A program made the translations under genes and the position numbers. A stretch of 50,125 nucleotides of DNA from Flavobacteriaceae bacterium (GTDB lineage: Bacteria; Bacteroidota; Bacteroidia; Flavobacteriales; Flavobacteriaceae). Below, piece by piece: positions 17,146-27,011 of this stretch (positions are counted from its first letter, which is position 1; the number at the start of each line of letters is the position of its first letter). The stretch covers positions 1 through 50,125 of the forward strand of contig PXFS01000151.1 in assembly GCA_003564185.1 (NCBI GenBank), given 5' to 3'. A model generated the notes under the pieces. The model ran no database searches. It was given only the letters and a program-made list of their open reading frames with translations, and had not been told where the DNA came from.

Positions 17146-18294
17146 TTAAAATCCAAAAACCTCTTTAATTTCATCGGCACGTAATAACATCAAATCCTTG
17201 GTTAGACCTCCTACTTCATCATATCCGTAGGCATCTTGATAGTGGCCCATTGCTTTTTTGGGTTCGCCAATTTCTTGGTAATACCTTGCAAGAAAGTAGC
17301 TTTCGAGTAACGTATCAGGGTGTTGTTTTTTAGCAATTTTGCTTAAATCCTTATAGAGCTCCCAGTTCTTAGTTTCTTCAATAGCTTGAGAAACAAACAT
17401 AATGTCATTAATTCGATAATCAAAAGACATATTAAAAAACTCCTCTACTTCCATGTATTTGTCTTCTAAGTATTGTACAGGGTTGGCTACTACAAGTAAT
17501 TTATCTTCATATTCATTGGGGGTTATAGGGCGGTAGCTAGAAAAAATAAATTTAAGCGAGTTGGGGATTGCATGGGCAACCATTGTATAATGTGTAGCAT
17601 TATTTATTTCATCGTACATAAAGCTTAGCTTTTCATTATTTAGGGAGTTTAGATCTCTTACTACATCTTTTATCTCTTTTTTAGCATCAGAACTCTCTTC
17701 TGTACCGTTGGATAAATAATACCAAATTTTATCATTGCTTCTTCGTAATGATTTCTTTATGCGAGTTTGCATTTCTGGAGTATACCTTGGACTTAAATTA
17801 ATATATCCTTGAAAAACAAGATCTTTTCTAAAAACAAAAAAATTAGCAAAGTTGGCAGAGAGATTGTGTCCAGCTATAAAAGAAAGTAGTGATGTGCGGT
17901 AATTATCAGATAGGTAAGGTAAAAGTTCAAGCTCTAAAAAGTCAAAGAAATCTTCTCCTCTTGCATAAGGCAAAAAGGTTTCTTCGTCTACCTCCATCTC
18001 TTGATTTCTATTGGGTTGCTGCAAAACACCTACAACTATTGCTTCGGGAATTTCTTCCCAATAACTTAAATAATCAATCATTCCAGCAAATGGCTCAAAA
18101 AGATATTCACCATCTAGGACTAAAAAAATTGGATATTTTTTTTTTTTTTCCTGGTTATAGCTCCTAGGAAGCTGAATTTTAATCCTTCTGTCTTCCTGCA
18201 TTATAGTTGAAGGGATTGTAGTATATTCTGTTTGCGCAGGTATTAATTGATAATTAAAAAGTAAAAAAAGCACGCATAATACCAATTTTTTCAT
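17146..18294 (-). CDS. Exported alpha/beta-hydrolase-fold protein (esterase D-like) without the usual nucleophile serine
   Basis: The protein starts at the ATG at 18294, which gives a clean signal peptide (KKLVLCVLFLLFNYQLIPAQ, cleaved near residue 21). A TTG two codons upstream is less likely. Residues about 25-270 resemble the putative-esterase (PF00756) fold, with FLVLDGEYLF near 57-66. The nucleophile elbow, normally GHSxGG, reads GHNLSAN (142-148) with Asn at the serine position. The C-terminal part (about 300-382) has helix-rich segments resembling a TPR-like repeat (LLESYFLARYYQEIGEPKKA). Catalysis is doubtful, and binding or a non-canonical nucleophile is possible. It is coupled to radA. 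Confidence 0.7.
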   Translation of the reverse strand: MKKLVLCVLFLLFNYQLIPAQTEYTTIPSTIMQEDRRIKIQLPRSYNQEKKKKYPIFLVLDGEYLFEPFAGMIDYLSYWEEIPEAIVVGVLQQPNRNQEMEVDEETFLPYARGEDFFDFLELELLPYLSDNYRTSLLSFIAGHNLSANFANFFVFRKDLVFQGYINLSPRYTPEMQTRIKKSLRRSNDKIWYYLSNGTEESSDAKKEIKDVVRDLNSLNNEKLSFMYDEINNATHYTMVAHAIPNSLKFIFSSYRPITPNEYEDKLLVVANPVQYLEDKYMEVEEFFNMSFDYRINDIMFVSQAIEETKNWELYKDLSKIAKKQHPDTLLESYFLARYYQEIGEPKKAMGHYQDAYGYDEVGGLTKDLMLLRADEIKEVFGF

Positions 18295-18336
18295 AATCAA
18301 GCTATTTGGTGATTTAAAATTAAATGAATAGCAAAT

Positions 18337-19311
18337 TTAATTAAAAATTTTATCCCTATTTAAAAAGGGGAGAAGAATAACAGAAAATAGTCCAAGTACC
18401 AACATAATTGAGGTTTGTGCGGCCCATAAAATCCAACCTAATGCTTCACCAGCTTGCTTATCAATGCCGTAAATTTCTAAAATAGCAGCAATAGCAACAG
18501 GGTAAACCCCTAAGCCGCCACTAGTTATGGAGATAGAAAATGAACCAACTATAAACGCAACTAATATAGCACCAAGGCCTAAATCAACTGTTTCAGAAAT
18601 ACTGTATTTAGTTACCCAAAAAATACCCACGTACATTGCCCATATAAAAAAGGTATGAAAAACAAATTTTTTCTTTTCTTTAATTAGTGTAATAGATTTT
18701 ATTCCTTTGAGTAGCCCATTTAGGAAATTACTTGCTTTCAAAACCCATTTATTAGATGAGTTCTTGATCAATCGGTATATAACAAAGAGCAATATTACTC
18801 CCAATAAAACTACTAAAATACTGGTAGCAAAATTGATATTACGTTCAATAAAAAATTCCATGATGATAGGAGCTTGAGACATCATGGCAAAACCAATAAT
18901 AATTAATAAGCAAATCATATCAATAATTCGCTCAGTTACTATTGTTCCAAAAGAAGCATCAAAATCAATTTCTTCATATGAAGCTAATGTGGCTCCTCTA
19001 AGTAATTCGCCTGAACGAGGTATGCCTAAGTTGCTTAAATACCCTATCATTACTGCAAAAAAACTATTATATAAAGGAGGAGTACATTGAAGAGGAGCCA
19101 ATAAGAAACGCCACCGCATGGCTCTTGAAACATGTGCTGCAATGCCCATAATTAAGGATACAACTATCCAAAAGAAGTTAGCTCCTTTTATTTTTTCCCA
19201 CATAACAAGAAGTTCCTCTTCTGTTGAAGTACTAAAAGAATACCAAATAAACATAATACCTAGAAGCAGTGGAATTGCTATTTTTATTCCTTTAGAAAGG
19301 TATATGTTCAT
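18337..19311 (-). CDS. Lysylphosphatidylglycerol synthase transmembrane / UPF0104 flippase-like protein
   Basis: This is a 324-residue integral membrane protein with about eight hydrophobic helices. It matches the membrane half of MprF-type proteins (PF03706) with the diagnostic segments RAMRWRFLL, GYLSNLGIPRSGELLRG and TERIIDM. No synthase domain is attached. Relatives are thought to move lipids across the membrane; the substrate is not known. It begins 5 bases after panD and is cotranscribed with it. Confidence 0.85.
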   Translation of the reverse strand: MNIYLSKGIKIAIPLLLGIMFIWYSFSTSTEEELLVMWEKIKGANFFWIVVSLIMGIAAHVSRAMRWRFLLAPLQCTPPLYNSFFAVMIGYLSNLGIPRSGELLRGATLASYEEIDFDASFGTIVTERIIDMICLLIIIGFAMMSQAPIIMEFFIERNINFATSILVVLLGVILLFVIYRLIKNSSNKWVLKASNFLNGLLKGIKSITLIKEKKKFVFHTFFIWAMYVGIFWVTKYSISETVDLGLGAILVAFIVGSFSISITSGGLGVYPVAIAAILEIYGIDKQAGEALGWILWAAQTSIMLVLGLFSVILLPFLNRDKIFN

Positions 19312-19316
19312 GCTTT

Positions 19317-19664
19317 TTATTCTAAAAGGTTGTCTTCGTTTGGAAAAACCAAAGCAGGTTTAAATGATTTTGCTTTATCTTCATCCATCATAGCATAAGT
19401 CATCAGTATAAGAATATCACCTTGAGCAACTTTTCTAGCTGCGGCACCGTTAAGTGTAATCTCTCCACTTTTCCTTGGCCCTGGTATGGCATAGGTTTCT
19501 AAACGTTCTCCGTTAGAGTTATTGACAACTTGCACTTTTTCGCCTTCTATAATATTTGCTGCTTCCATAAGCTCCTCGTCAATGGTGATACTTCCTATAT
19601 AATTTAAATCTGCACCAGTAACTTTAACGCGGTGAATTTTAGATTTTACAACGTGAATCCACAT
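19317..19664 (-). CDS. panD: Aspartate 1-decarboxylase (proenzyme)
   Basis: This enzyme makes beta-alanine for pantothenate. It is a 115-residue pyruvoyl enzyme. The self-cleavage site is G24-S25 in YIGSITI, and the new N-terminal serine becomes the pyruvoyl group. K9 and the [12 protein letters not shown] segment are conserved. The gene begins 6 bases after panC, whose product joins beta-alanine to pantoate. Confidence 0.98.
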   Translation of the reverse strand: MWIHVVKSKIHRVKVTGADLNYIGSITIDEELMEAANIIEGEKVQVVNNSNGERLETYAIPGPRKSGEITLNGAAARKVAQGDILILMTYAMMDEDKAKSFKPALVFPNEDNLLE

Positions 19665-19670
19665 AATTTT

Positions 19671-20516
19671 TTAATTTATAGCCATATTGTCAATAAGTCT
19701 AACTTCATTGATTACGGCTGCAATAAATGCTCTGTATTTTTTTTGTTCTTTTTTAGTTCCTGTTGGAATAAGGTTTTCTTCTTCAGCTATTTCAAAATAT
19801 TCTAGTTTCACACACTCTTCTTTTTCGAAAAGTGTCTTTATTTCCTCTTTAATTTCTGAAAAACTCAATTGATTAAAATTGTTTTTTGCTATTGATAAGG
19901 CCTTAAAAAGTATTGCAGCTTTTTCTAATTCACTATTACTTAAGCGCTTGTTTCTAGAGCTTTTAGCAAGCCCAGAAGGTTCTCTATATGTTGGGGAGCC
20001 TACTATTATTACTGGTTGCTGTGTAATTTTTACAAGTTTTTTTATAAGCTGGAGCTGTTGGTAATCTTTTTCGCCAAAATAAGCTTTATGCGGCTTAACT
20101 ATTTCAAATAAATGCTTGATAATTGTTCCCACTCCATTAAAATGTCCTTGTCTATATTCTCCCTCCATATATTGAGTTATACTTCCAAAATCAAAGTCCT
20201 CAGCCTTTATGTCTTTTTTATAAATTTCTCTAATGCTGGGTGTAAAAACTATAGTTTTCGAATTGTTTTTGTAAAGTAAATCAATATCGTCAGCTAAATT
20301 TCTTGGGTATTTTTCTAAATCCGATGCATTATTAAACTGAGTGGGATTAACAAAAATACTTACCACAACAATGTTGCAGTCTTTGTAAGCATGGTCAACT
20401 AATGCAAGATGACCCTCATGTAAAGCTCCCATAGTAGGAACTAAGCCAATTATTTGTTGCTCTTTTCTTAACTTGTTAAGCGTTTTGTCCAACGCCTTAA
20501 TTGTTGTTACTTGCAC
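19671..20516 (-). CDS. panC: Pantothenate synthetase
   Basis: This enzyme joins pantoate and beta-alanine with ATP. It is a 281-residue class I aminoacyl-tRNA-synthetase-like fold with VPTMGALHEGHLAL (26-39, HIGH-like) and the KMSKS-like loop SSRNKRLS. FGEKDYQQL and GVGTIIKHLF are also typical. It is the first gene of the panC-panD-flippase-hydrolase-radA operon, divergent from the GT5-like gene. Confidence 0.98.
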   Translation of the reverse strand: MQVTTIKALDKTLNKLRKEQQIIGLVPTMGALHEGHLALVDHAYKDCNIVVVSIFVNPTQFNNASDLEKYPRNLADDIDLLYKNNSKTIVFTPSIREIYKKDIKAEDFDFGSITQYMEGEYRQGHFNGVGTIIKHLFEIVKPHKAYFGEKDYQQLQLIKKLVKITQQPVIIVGSPTYREPSGLAKSSRNKRLSNSELEKAAILFKALSIAKNNFNQLSFSEIKEEIKTLFEKEECVKLEYFEIAEEENLIPTGTKKEQKKYRAFIAAVINEVRLIDNMAIN

Positions 20517-20539
20517 TAGTTTTACTTATGAATTGGATG

Positions 20540-20547
20540 CAAAGCTA
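20540..20547 (-). promoter_or_regulatory. -7 box of the panC operon
   Basis: On the minus strand TAGCTTTG fully matches TAnnTTTG, 23 bases before the panC start. A TTG lies 16 bases further upstream, shorter than the ideal 19. Confidence 0.5.
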
Positions 20548-20578
20548 ATATTTTAACTTCAATCAACATAAATTTTTG

Positions 20579-20586
20579 TAAATTTG
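20579..20586 (+). promoter_or_regulatory. -7 box of the GT5-like gene
   Basis: TAAATTTG fully matches TAnnTTTG, 36 bases before the ATG at 20623. Confidence 0.5.
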
Positions 20587-20622
20587 CACGTTTTAAAAGT
20601 TAACTCGAAATTTATAAATCTT

Positions 20623-21441
20623 ATGAACGATAAACGAATACTTTACGTTTCTTCCGAAGTTGTCCCATATTTGCCTGAAAATGAAATATCAACACTTTCT
20701 TTCGAAGCACCAAAAATGGTTAATTCAATGGGAGGTCAAACAAGGATATTCATGCCTAGGTTTGGAAATATAAACGAAAGAAGGCATCAGTTGCATGAAG
20801 TTATTCGCTTATCGGGAATGAATCTAGTGGTTAATGATCTTGATATGCCTTTAATTATTAAGGTAGCTTCCATTCCAAAAGAAAGAATGCAAGTTTATTT
20901 TATAGATAATGAAGATTATTTTAAGCGTAAAGCAACATTTTCTGATGAAGAAGGTAAACTGTTTCCAGACAATGATGAACGTTCTATCTTTTTTGCTAAA
21001 GGAGTAATAGAAACTGTAAAAAAATTGAATTGGGCTCCAGATATTATTCATGTTCATGGATGGTTGGCTTCACTTGTTCCTCTTTATTTGAAAAATTACT
21101 ACGGAAATGAACCGCTTTTTAAAAACTCAAAAATAGTTACCTCTGTATACAATCGAGACTTTGATGGAACGTTAGATAATGAAATGAGTAAGAAAGTTTT
21201 GTTTGATGGTTTAGAAGAAGAGAGTGTTGCTCATCTTAAAGAACCGCATTATGTAAGTTTGCTTAAAACAGCAATAGAAAATTCTGATGCAGTAATTCAA
21301 GCCTCAGAAAATATTGATGATGAGTTGAAGAGCTTTATAGAGGCATCTGGTCTACCAAGTCTTGACTTCCTGCCAAGAACTGAATTTACACAAGCTTATC
21401 AAGACTTTTATCTTACAAAAGTGTTGAACGAAGAAGAATAA
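20623..21441 (+). CDS. Stand-alone GT5 N-terminal domain (glycogen/starch synthase-like), probably non-catalytic
   Basis: The start is the ATG at 20623 (MNDKRILYVSSE), which fits the family N terminus; an upstream TTG lies inside the promoter. The 272 residues match only the N-terminal Rossmann domain of glycogen synthase, with IIHVHGWLASL corresponding to HxHDW. The ADP-glucose motif KTGGL is replaced by YLPENEIS (residues 16-23), and the whole C-terminal domain with the nucleotide and catalytic residues is missing. The next gene begins 3 bases after the stop, so there is no lost half downstream. A glycogen synthase role is therefore unlikely despite the usual database name. It is coupled to the DUF4270 lipoprotein and glmS. 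Confidence 0.8.
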   Translation: MNDKRILYVSSEVVPYLPENEISTLSFEAPKMVNSMGGQTRIFMPRFGNINERRHQLHEVIRLSGMNLVVNDLDMPLIIKVASIPKERMQVYFIDNEDYFKRKATFSDEEGKLFPDNDERSIFFAKGVIETVKKLNWAPDIIHVHGWLASLVPLYLKNYYGNEPLFKNSKIVTSVYNRDFDGTLDNEMSKKVLFDGLEEESVAHLKEPHYVSLLKTAIENSDAVIQASENIDDELKSFIEASGLPSLDFLPRTEFTQAYQDFYLTKVLNEEE

Positions 21442-21444
21442 CCT

Positions 21445-23016
21445 ATGTTTAAAAATAATTTTTTTTTTATTGCTTTAGCTTTTGTTGCATTAGTATCATG
21501 TGATGACGATTTTACGGAAACAGGGGCTGGATTAATCAATAGCATCGAATTACCACCATTACTAGAAGTAGACAATATTGTTTCTTATACAGAAAGTTTT
21601 GGTGCTATTCAAGCAAATAATGTATCTAATTTTTATATAGGAGATTTTAATGACCCCGTATTTGGCGCAAGAAATTATTCCATACTTTCTCAGGTTGAAT
21701 TGTCAAGGACAAATCCAAATTTAAATGATTTAGTTGAGTTAGATAGTGCAGTACTTCGATTGCCATTATTTAGTAGGCTGATTGCAGAAAACGAATTTGA
21801 ATTAGATTCTGTTGTTGGTAACTCAGACACTGAATTTGTAGTAAAAGTATTCAAATCAAACCAGTTTCTTAGAGATATTGATCCTGGGCCAGATGGCGAA
21901 TTCAATCAATCGCAAATTTATTTCAATGATGAATTAGAGAATTTTTTGCCAAATATAGAAAGTACACCAATTGCAACTTCAGAAAGTTTTTCTCTTGCTC
22001 AATTGAGAGAGCAGCAATTTTTAGTTGAACAAGTAAATGATACGCTAACAGAGGAAACCCCAATTGACCCGCAAATTAGAATTAAAATTCCCGATGAATT
22101 TATACAAGAGCAAATCATTGATAAATCTGGTGGGCCTGAGTTGGTAAGTAATTCTGCTTTCAAAAATTACTTTAGAGGACTTTTCTTTCAGCTTGAGTCA
22201 GATGATGAAAATATTTTGTTAGGCTTAAATATGAATAGCGAAGATGCATCCTTACGAATTTTTTATAAATCTGAAGTAGAGCTTCCACCCAATCCAGAAA
22301 CTGGTGGTGGACCTCAGAGTGAAATAATTAGTGAAAACTTAGATTTATTGTTTCAAGGAATTAGCCTTGGATTAACTTCTCAAGACACACAAATCATTTT
22401 AGATGAACAAGATCGAACTAATGGAGAAGAGAAAACCTATTTAAGAGGTGGAGCTGGCTTTGCCACTGTGGTAGAGTTATTTACTGGAGAAGATTCTAAT
22501 GGAGATGGAGTTGCTGATGAGCTTGAAGATTTAAGAGATCGTGATGTCATGGTTAATGAGGCAAATTTAATATTCTATATTGACCAGGAATCCATAACAA
22601 GTAGTGTAAATAGGCCAAGAAGAATTATGGTTTATGATTTTGAAAACAATGAAGTTTTTGAAGACTATAATACTGATCCCACCTTTACTGAAAGCCCGTC
22701 AGTTTCATTAATTTCTCATTTAGGTCCCCTATCTCAAGATGCTGATGATAACTATTTTTATAGAATTAGAATAACAGATTATATAAATGAGCTTATTAAT
22801 GGTGATCGGGAGAATGTGAAAATTGGGGTTTTAATTTCAGATAATGTAAATCAGACAAGTACTGTACAAGTAAGAGATTCGCAATTAGATCTTTTTGAGA
22901 ACATATTGTCTCCTGCTGCGGGTAACATAAGAGGTACGGTTTTGCATGGTTCAAATTCGCCTAATGAAGATTTACGTTTAAAATTACAAATACAATTGAC
23001 AGAATTAACTAATTAA
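21445..23016 (+). CDS. DUF4270 lipoprotein
   Basis: This is a 523-residue exported protein. The N terminus has a lipoprotein signal ending in LVSC, with C19 as the lipidated residue, followed by acidic DDDF, which in Bacteroidota can favour surface export. The body has the repeated beta-strand pattern of DUF4270, with ELDSAVLRLPL and NLIFYIDQ segments. The function is unknown. In Flavobacteriia this family is regularly found between the GT5-like gene and glmS, which suggests an envelope role, but that is inference. Confidence 0.85.
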   Translation: MFKNNFFFIALAFVALVSCDDDFTETGAGLINSIELPPLLEVDNIVSYTESFGAIQANNVSNFYIGDFNDPVFGARNYSILSQVELSRTNPNLNDLVELDSAVLRLPLFSRLIAENEFELDSVVGNSDTEFVVKVFKSNQFLRDIDPGPDGEFNQSQIYFNDELENFLPNIESTPIATSESFSLAQLREQQFLVEQVNDTLTEETPIDPQIRIKIPDEFIQEQIIDKSGGPELVSNSAFKNYFRGLFFQLESDDENILLGLNMNSEDASLRIFYKSEVELPPNPETGGGPQSEIISENLDLLFQGISLGLTSQDTQIILDEQDRTNGEEKTYLRGGAGFATVVELFTGEDSNGDGVADELEDLRDRDVMVNEANLIFYIDQESITSSVNRPRRIMVYDFENNEVFEDYNTDPTFTESPSVSLISHLGPLSQDADDNYFYRIRITDYINELINGDRENVKIGVLISDNVNQTSTVQVRDSQLDLFENILSPAAGNIRGTVLHGSNSPNEDLRLKLQIQLTELTN

Positions 23017-23028
23017 ATTTAATAGATT

Positions 23029-24876
23029 ATGTGTGGTATTGTTGGATACATTGGTCATCGAGAAGCTTATCCTATCATTATAAAGGGATTACAGCGCTTA
23101 GAGTATAGAGGGTATGATTCTGCTGGGGTAGCTTTGTTTGATAAACAAGGTATTCATCTCTGTAAAACTAAAGGAAAGGTAGCTGAATTAGCAACAAAAT
23201 GTTCAGCCGATTTAAATACTCAGGCTGTTATGGGTATAGGGCACACACGTTGGGCAACTCATGGTGAGCCTAATGATATTAATTCTCATCCACACCTTTC
23301 AAATTCTGGTGATTTAGTAATTATTCATAATGGAATTATTGAAAATTATGAAACTTTAAAAATTGAGTTAGAAAATAGAGGTTATAACTTTACTTCAGAT
23401 ACAGATACAGAGGTTTTAGTAAATTTAATAGAAGAAGTTCAGAAACAAGAAAAAGTTAAATTGGGTAAAGCTGTTCAGGTTGCTTTGAGTCAGGCAGTTG
23501 GTGCTTATGCAATTGCTATTTACGACCGTAAAAAGCCCAATGAAATAGTTGTAGCTAGACTCGGTAGTCCACTGGCTGTTGGAATTGGGGATAATGAGTT
23601 TTTTATTGCCTCAGATGCTTCTCCTTTTATTGAATATACCAAAAGCGCTATTTATCTTGAAGATGGTGAAACAGCTGTTATTCGAATTGGAAAAGAGATT
23701 AAAGTTCGAAAAATAAAAAACGATAGTATAGTTAAGCCTTACGTACAAGAGCTTCAAATGAATCTAGATCAAATCGAAAAAGGAGGTTTTGATCATTTTA
23801 TGTTAAAAGAAATCTACGAACAACCAGAGGCTATTAGAGACACCTATCGTGGAAGAATGCTTCCTGAAAAAGGAATTATTAGGATGGCTGGTGTAGACGA
23901 TCATTTGTCTAAATTTTTAAATGCTAGAAGAATTATTGTTGTAGCTTGTGGTACTTCTTGGCACGCAGGATTGGTAGCTGAATATATTTTTGAAGATTTA
24001 GCAAGAATTCCTGTTGAAGTTGAATATGCCTCAGAATTCAGGTACCGTAACCCCGTTATTAACAAAAATGACGTTATAATTGCTATTTCACAAAGTGGAG
24101 AAACAGCAGATACAATGGCGGCTATTAACTTAGCTAAAGAAAATGGTGCATTTGTATTTGGTGTTTGTAACGTGGTTGGTTCTTCAATTTCAAGAGCCTC
24201 TGATGCAGGCGCCTACACGCATGCAGGTCCTGAAATTGGAGTAGCTTCAACAAAAGCTTTTACTACACAAATTACCGTATTAAGTTTAATTGCATTAAAG
24301 CTTGGTAAGGAAAAAGGTTCTATTAGTATATCAGATTTTAATATGTACCTTCAAGAGCTAGAACTAATTCCAGATAAGATTGAGAAATCACTTCAAATAA
24401 ATGAACATATACTTAAGGTGGCTGATTTTTATAAAAATGCTAAAAATTGCCTTTATCTTGGAAGAGGATATAATTTTCCTGTAGCCTTAGAAGGAGCTTT
24501 GAAACTAAAAGAAATCTCTTATATTCATGCAGAAGGTTATCCTGCGGCTGAAATGAAACATGGTCCTATTGCACTTATAGACGAAGAAATGCCTGTGGTT
24601 GTAATAGCAACAAGAAAAGGGCATTACGACAAGGTAGTGAGTAATGTCCAAGAAATAAAATCTAGAAAAGGGAAAATTATTGCTATAGTTACAGATGGTG
24701 ATCAACAAGTTAGTAAAATAGCTGACCATGTCATCTCAATTCCAGATACGTTTGAAGCTTTTACACCTTTGTTAACAACCATACCTCTTCAATTACTGTC
24801 CTACCACATTGCTGTGATGTTAGGTAAGAATGTAGATCAGCCAAGAAATTTAGCTAAATCGGTCACAGTTGAGTGA
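23029..24876 (+). CDS. glmS: Glutamine--fructose-6-phosphate aminotransferase (isomerizing)
   Basis: This enzyme makes glucosamine 6-phosphate, the entry to peptidoglycan and LPS amino sugars. The 615 residues comprise an N-terminal glutaminase domain with C2 as nucleophile after removal of Met (MCGIVGYIGH) and two SIS domains (about 290-430 and 460-600) with ISQSGETADT and GRGYNFPVALEGALKLKE. It ends in the expected AKSVTVE. It follows DUF4270 by 12 bases and no glmS-type ribozyme leader is present. Confidence 0.98.
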   Translation: MCGIVGYIGHREAYPIIIKGLQRLEYRGYDSAGVALFDKQGIHLCKTKGKVAELATKCSADLNTQAVMGIGHTRWATHGEPNDINSHPHLSNSGDLVIIHNGIIENYETLKIELENRGYNFTSDTDTEVLVNLIEEVQKQEKVKLGKAVQVALSQAVGAYAIAIYDRKKPNEIVVARLGSPLAVGIGDNEFFIASDASPFIEYTKSAIYLEDGETAVIRIGKEIKVRKIKNDSIVKPYVQELQMNLDQIEKGGFDHFMLKEIYEQPEAIRDTYRGRMLPEKGIIRMAGVDDHLSKFLNARRIIVVACGTSWHAGLVAEYIFEDLARIPVEVEYASEFRYRNPVINKNDVIIAISQSGETADTMAAINLAKENGAFVFGVCNVVGSSISRASDAGAYTHAGPEIGVASTKAFTTQITVLSLIALKLGKEKGSISISDFNMYLQELELIPDKIEKSLQINEHILKVADFYKNAKNCLYLGRGYNFPVALEGALKLKEISYIHAEGYPAAEMKHGPIALIDEEMPVVVIATRKGHYDKVVSNVQEIKSRKGKIIAIVTDGDQQVSKIADHVISIPDTFEAFTPLLTTIPLQLLSYHIAVMLGKNVDQPRNLAKSVTVE

Positions 24877-24926
24877 TTTTTTTATAAGTATTTGATTTTA
24901 AATAAATAAAACATTATATTTTTTTG

Positions 24927-24947
24927 AATTTTATTTCAAATAAAATT
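24927..24947. repeat. 21-base palindrome between glmS and atpD
   Basis: AATTTTATTT (24927-24936) and AAATAAAATT (24938-24947) mirror each other around one C. It could be a site for a dimeric regulator or a weak terminator of glmS. Very low GC makes chance plausible. Confidence 0.3.
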
Positions 24948-24981
24948 GCTGTATAACCTCTAAAAGTTTTTATAAATAATC

Positions 24982-24989
24982 TATATTTG
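24982..24989 (+). promoter_or_regulatory. -7 box of atpD-atpC
   Basis: TATATTTG fully matches TAnnTTTG, 56 bases before the atpD ATG. This indicates separate transcription of this ATP synthase pair. Confidence 0.55.
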
Positions 24990-25030
24990 CATCCTTAAAA
25001 TAAGAACGTTTTCATTTTATTCAAGTTTAA

Positions 25031-26554
<1,524 letters not shown>

Positions 26555-26565
26555 TTCGTATTCTT

Positions 26566-26841
26566 ATGCACTTAGAAATTATTAGTCCAGAAGAAATTTT
26601 CTTTAGCAATCAGGTAGACATGGTTAGCGTTCCGGGAATTAATGGTGAATTCCAAATACTTAACCATCACGCCCCAGTTGTATCTGTTCTTCAAAAGGGC
26701 TACATAAAATTAGAAAAAAACACTCCTGTAGAACCAAAATTTCAAGATAAATTTGAAACCATAGATGGCAAAATTTGTTTCTCAGTTCAAGGAGGCGTTA
26801 TTGAATTAAAAGATAACAAGGTGATTATTCTTGTAGATTAA
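26566..26841 (+). CDS. atpC: F1F0 ATP synthase subunit epsilon (beta-sandwich domain only)
   Basis: This 91-residue protein begins with LEIISPEEIFF and contains VPGINGEFQILNHHAPVVSVL, the hallmark of the epsilon N-terminal beta-sandwich. The C-terminal helical hairpin that inhibits ATP hydrolysis in other bacteria is absent, a shortening common in Bacteroidota. It follows atpD by 11 bases and is closed by a strong terminator. Confidence 0.95.
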   Translation: MHLEIISPEEIFFSNQVDMVSVPGINGEFQILNHHAPVVSVLQKGYIKLEKNTPVEPKFQDKFETIDGKICFSVQGGVIELKDNKVIILVD

Positions 26842-26864
26842 TTTACAACTCACTTATCATTTTA

Positions 26865-26897
26865 AAAAAAGGTTGACTTATTGAGTCAACCTTTTTT
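26865..26897 (+). terminator. Terminator of atpD-atpC
   Basis: A 14-bp perfect stem with arms 26865-26878 and 26884-26897, core GGTTGACT/AGTCAACC, a 5-base loop and a run of six T. Confidence 0.9.
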
Positions 26898-26965
26898 ATG
26901 AAAAAGCTTCTATAAATTTTAAAAAACAGCATCAAAAACCAATTTCATGTTTCTTCTAGAAAGCT

Positions 26966-26973
26966 TACTTTTG
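26966..26973 (+). promoter_or_regulatory. -7 box of leuS
   Basis: TACTTTTG fully matches TAnnTTTG, 38 bases before the ATG. Confidence 0.5.
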
Positions 26974-27011
26974 CAAGTTCAATAGTTAAAAAGATATTTA
27001 AACAAGTACCT

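Noticed and set aside
20584-20622. TTG-initiated longer start of the GT5-like protein
   Set aside because: The extension overlaps the -7 box; the ATG at 20623 matches the family N terminus.
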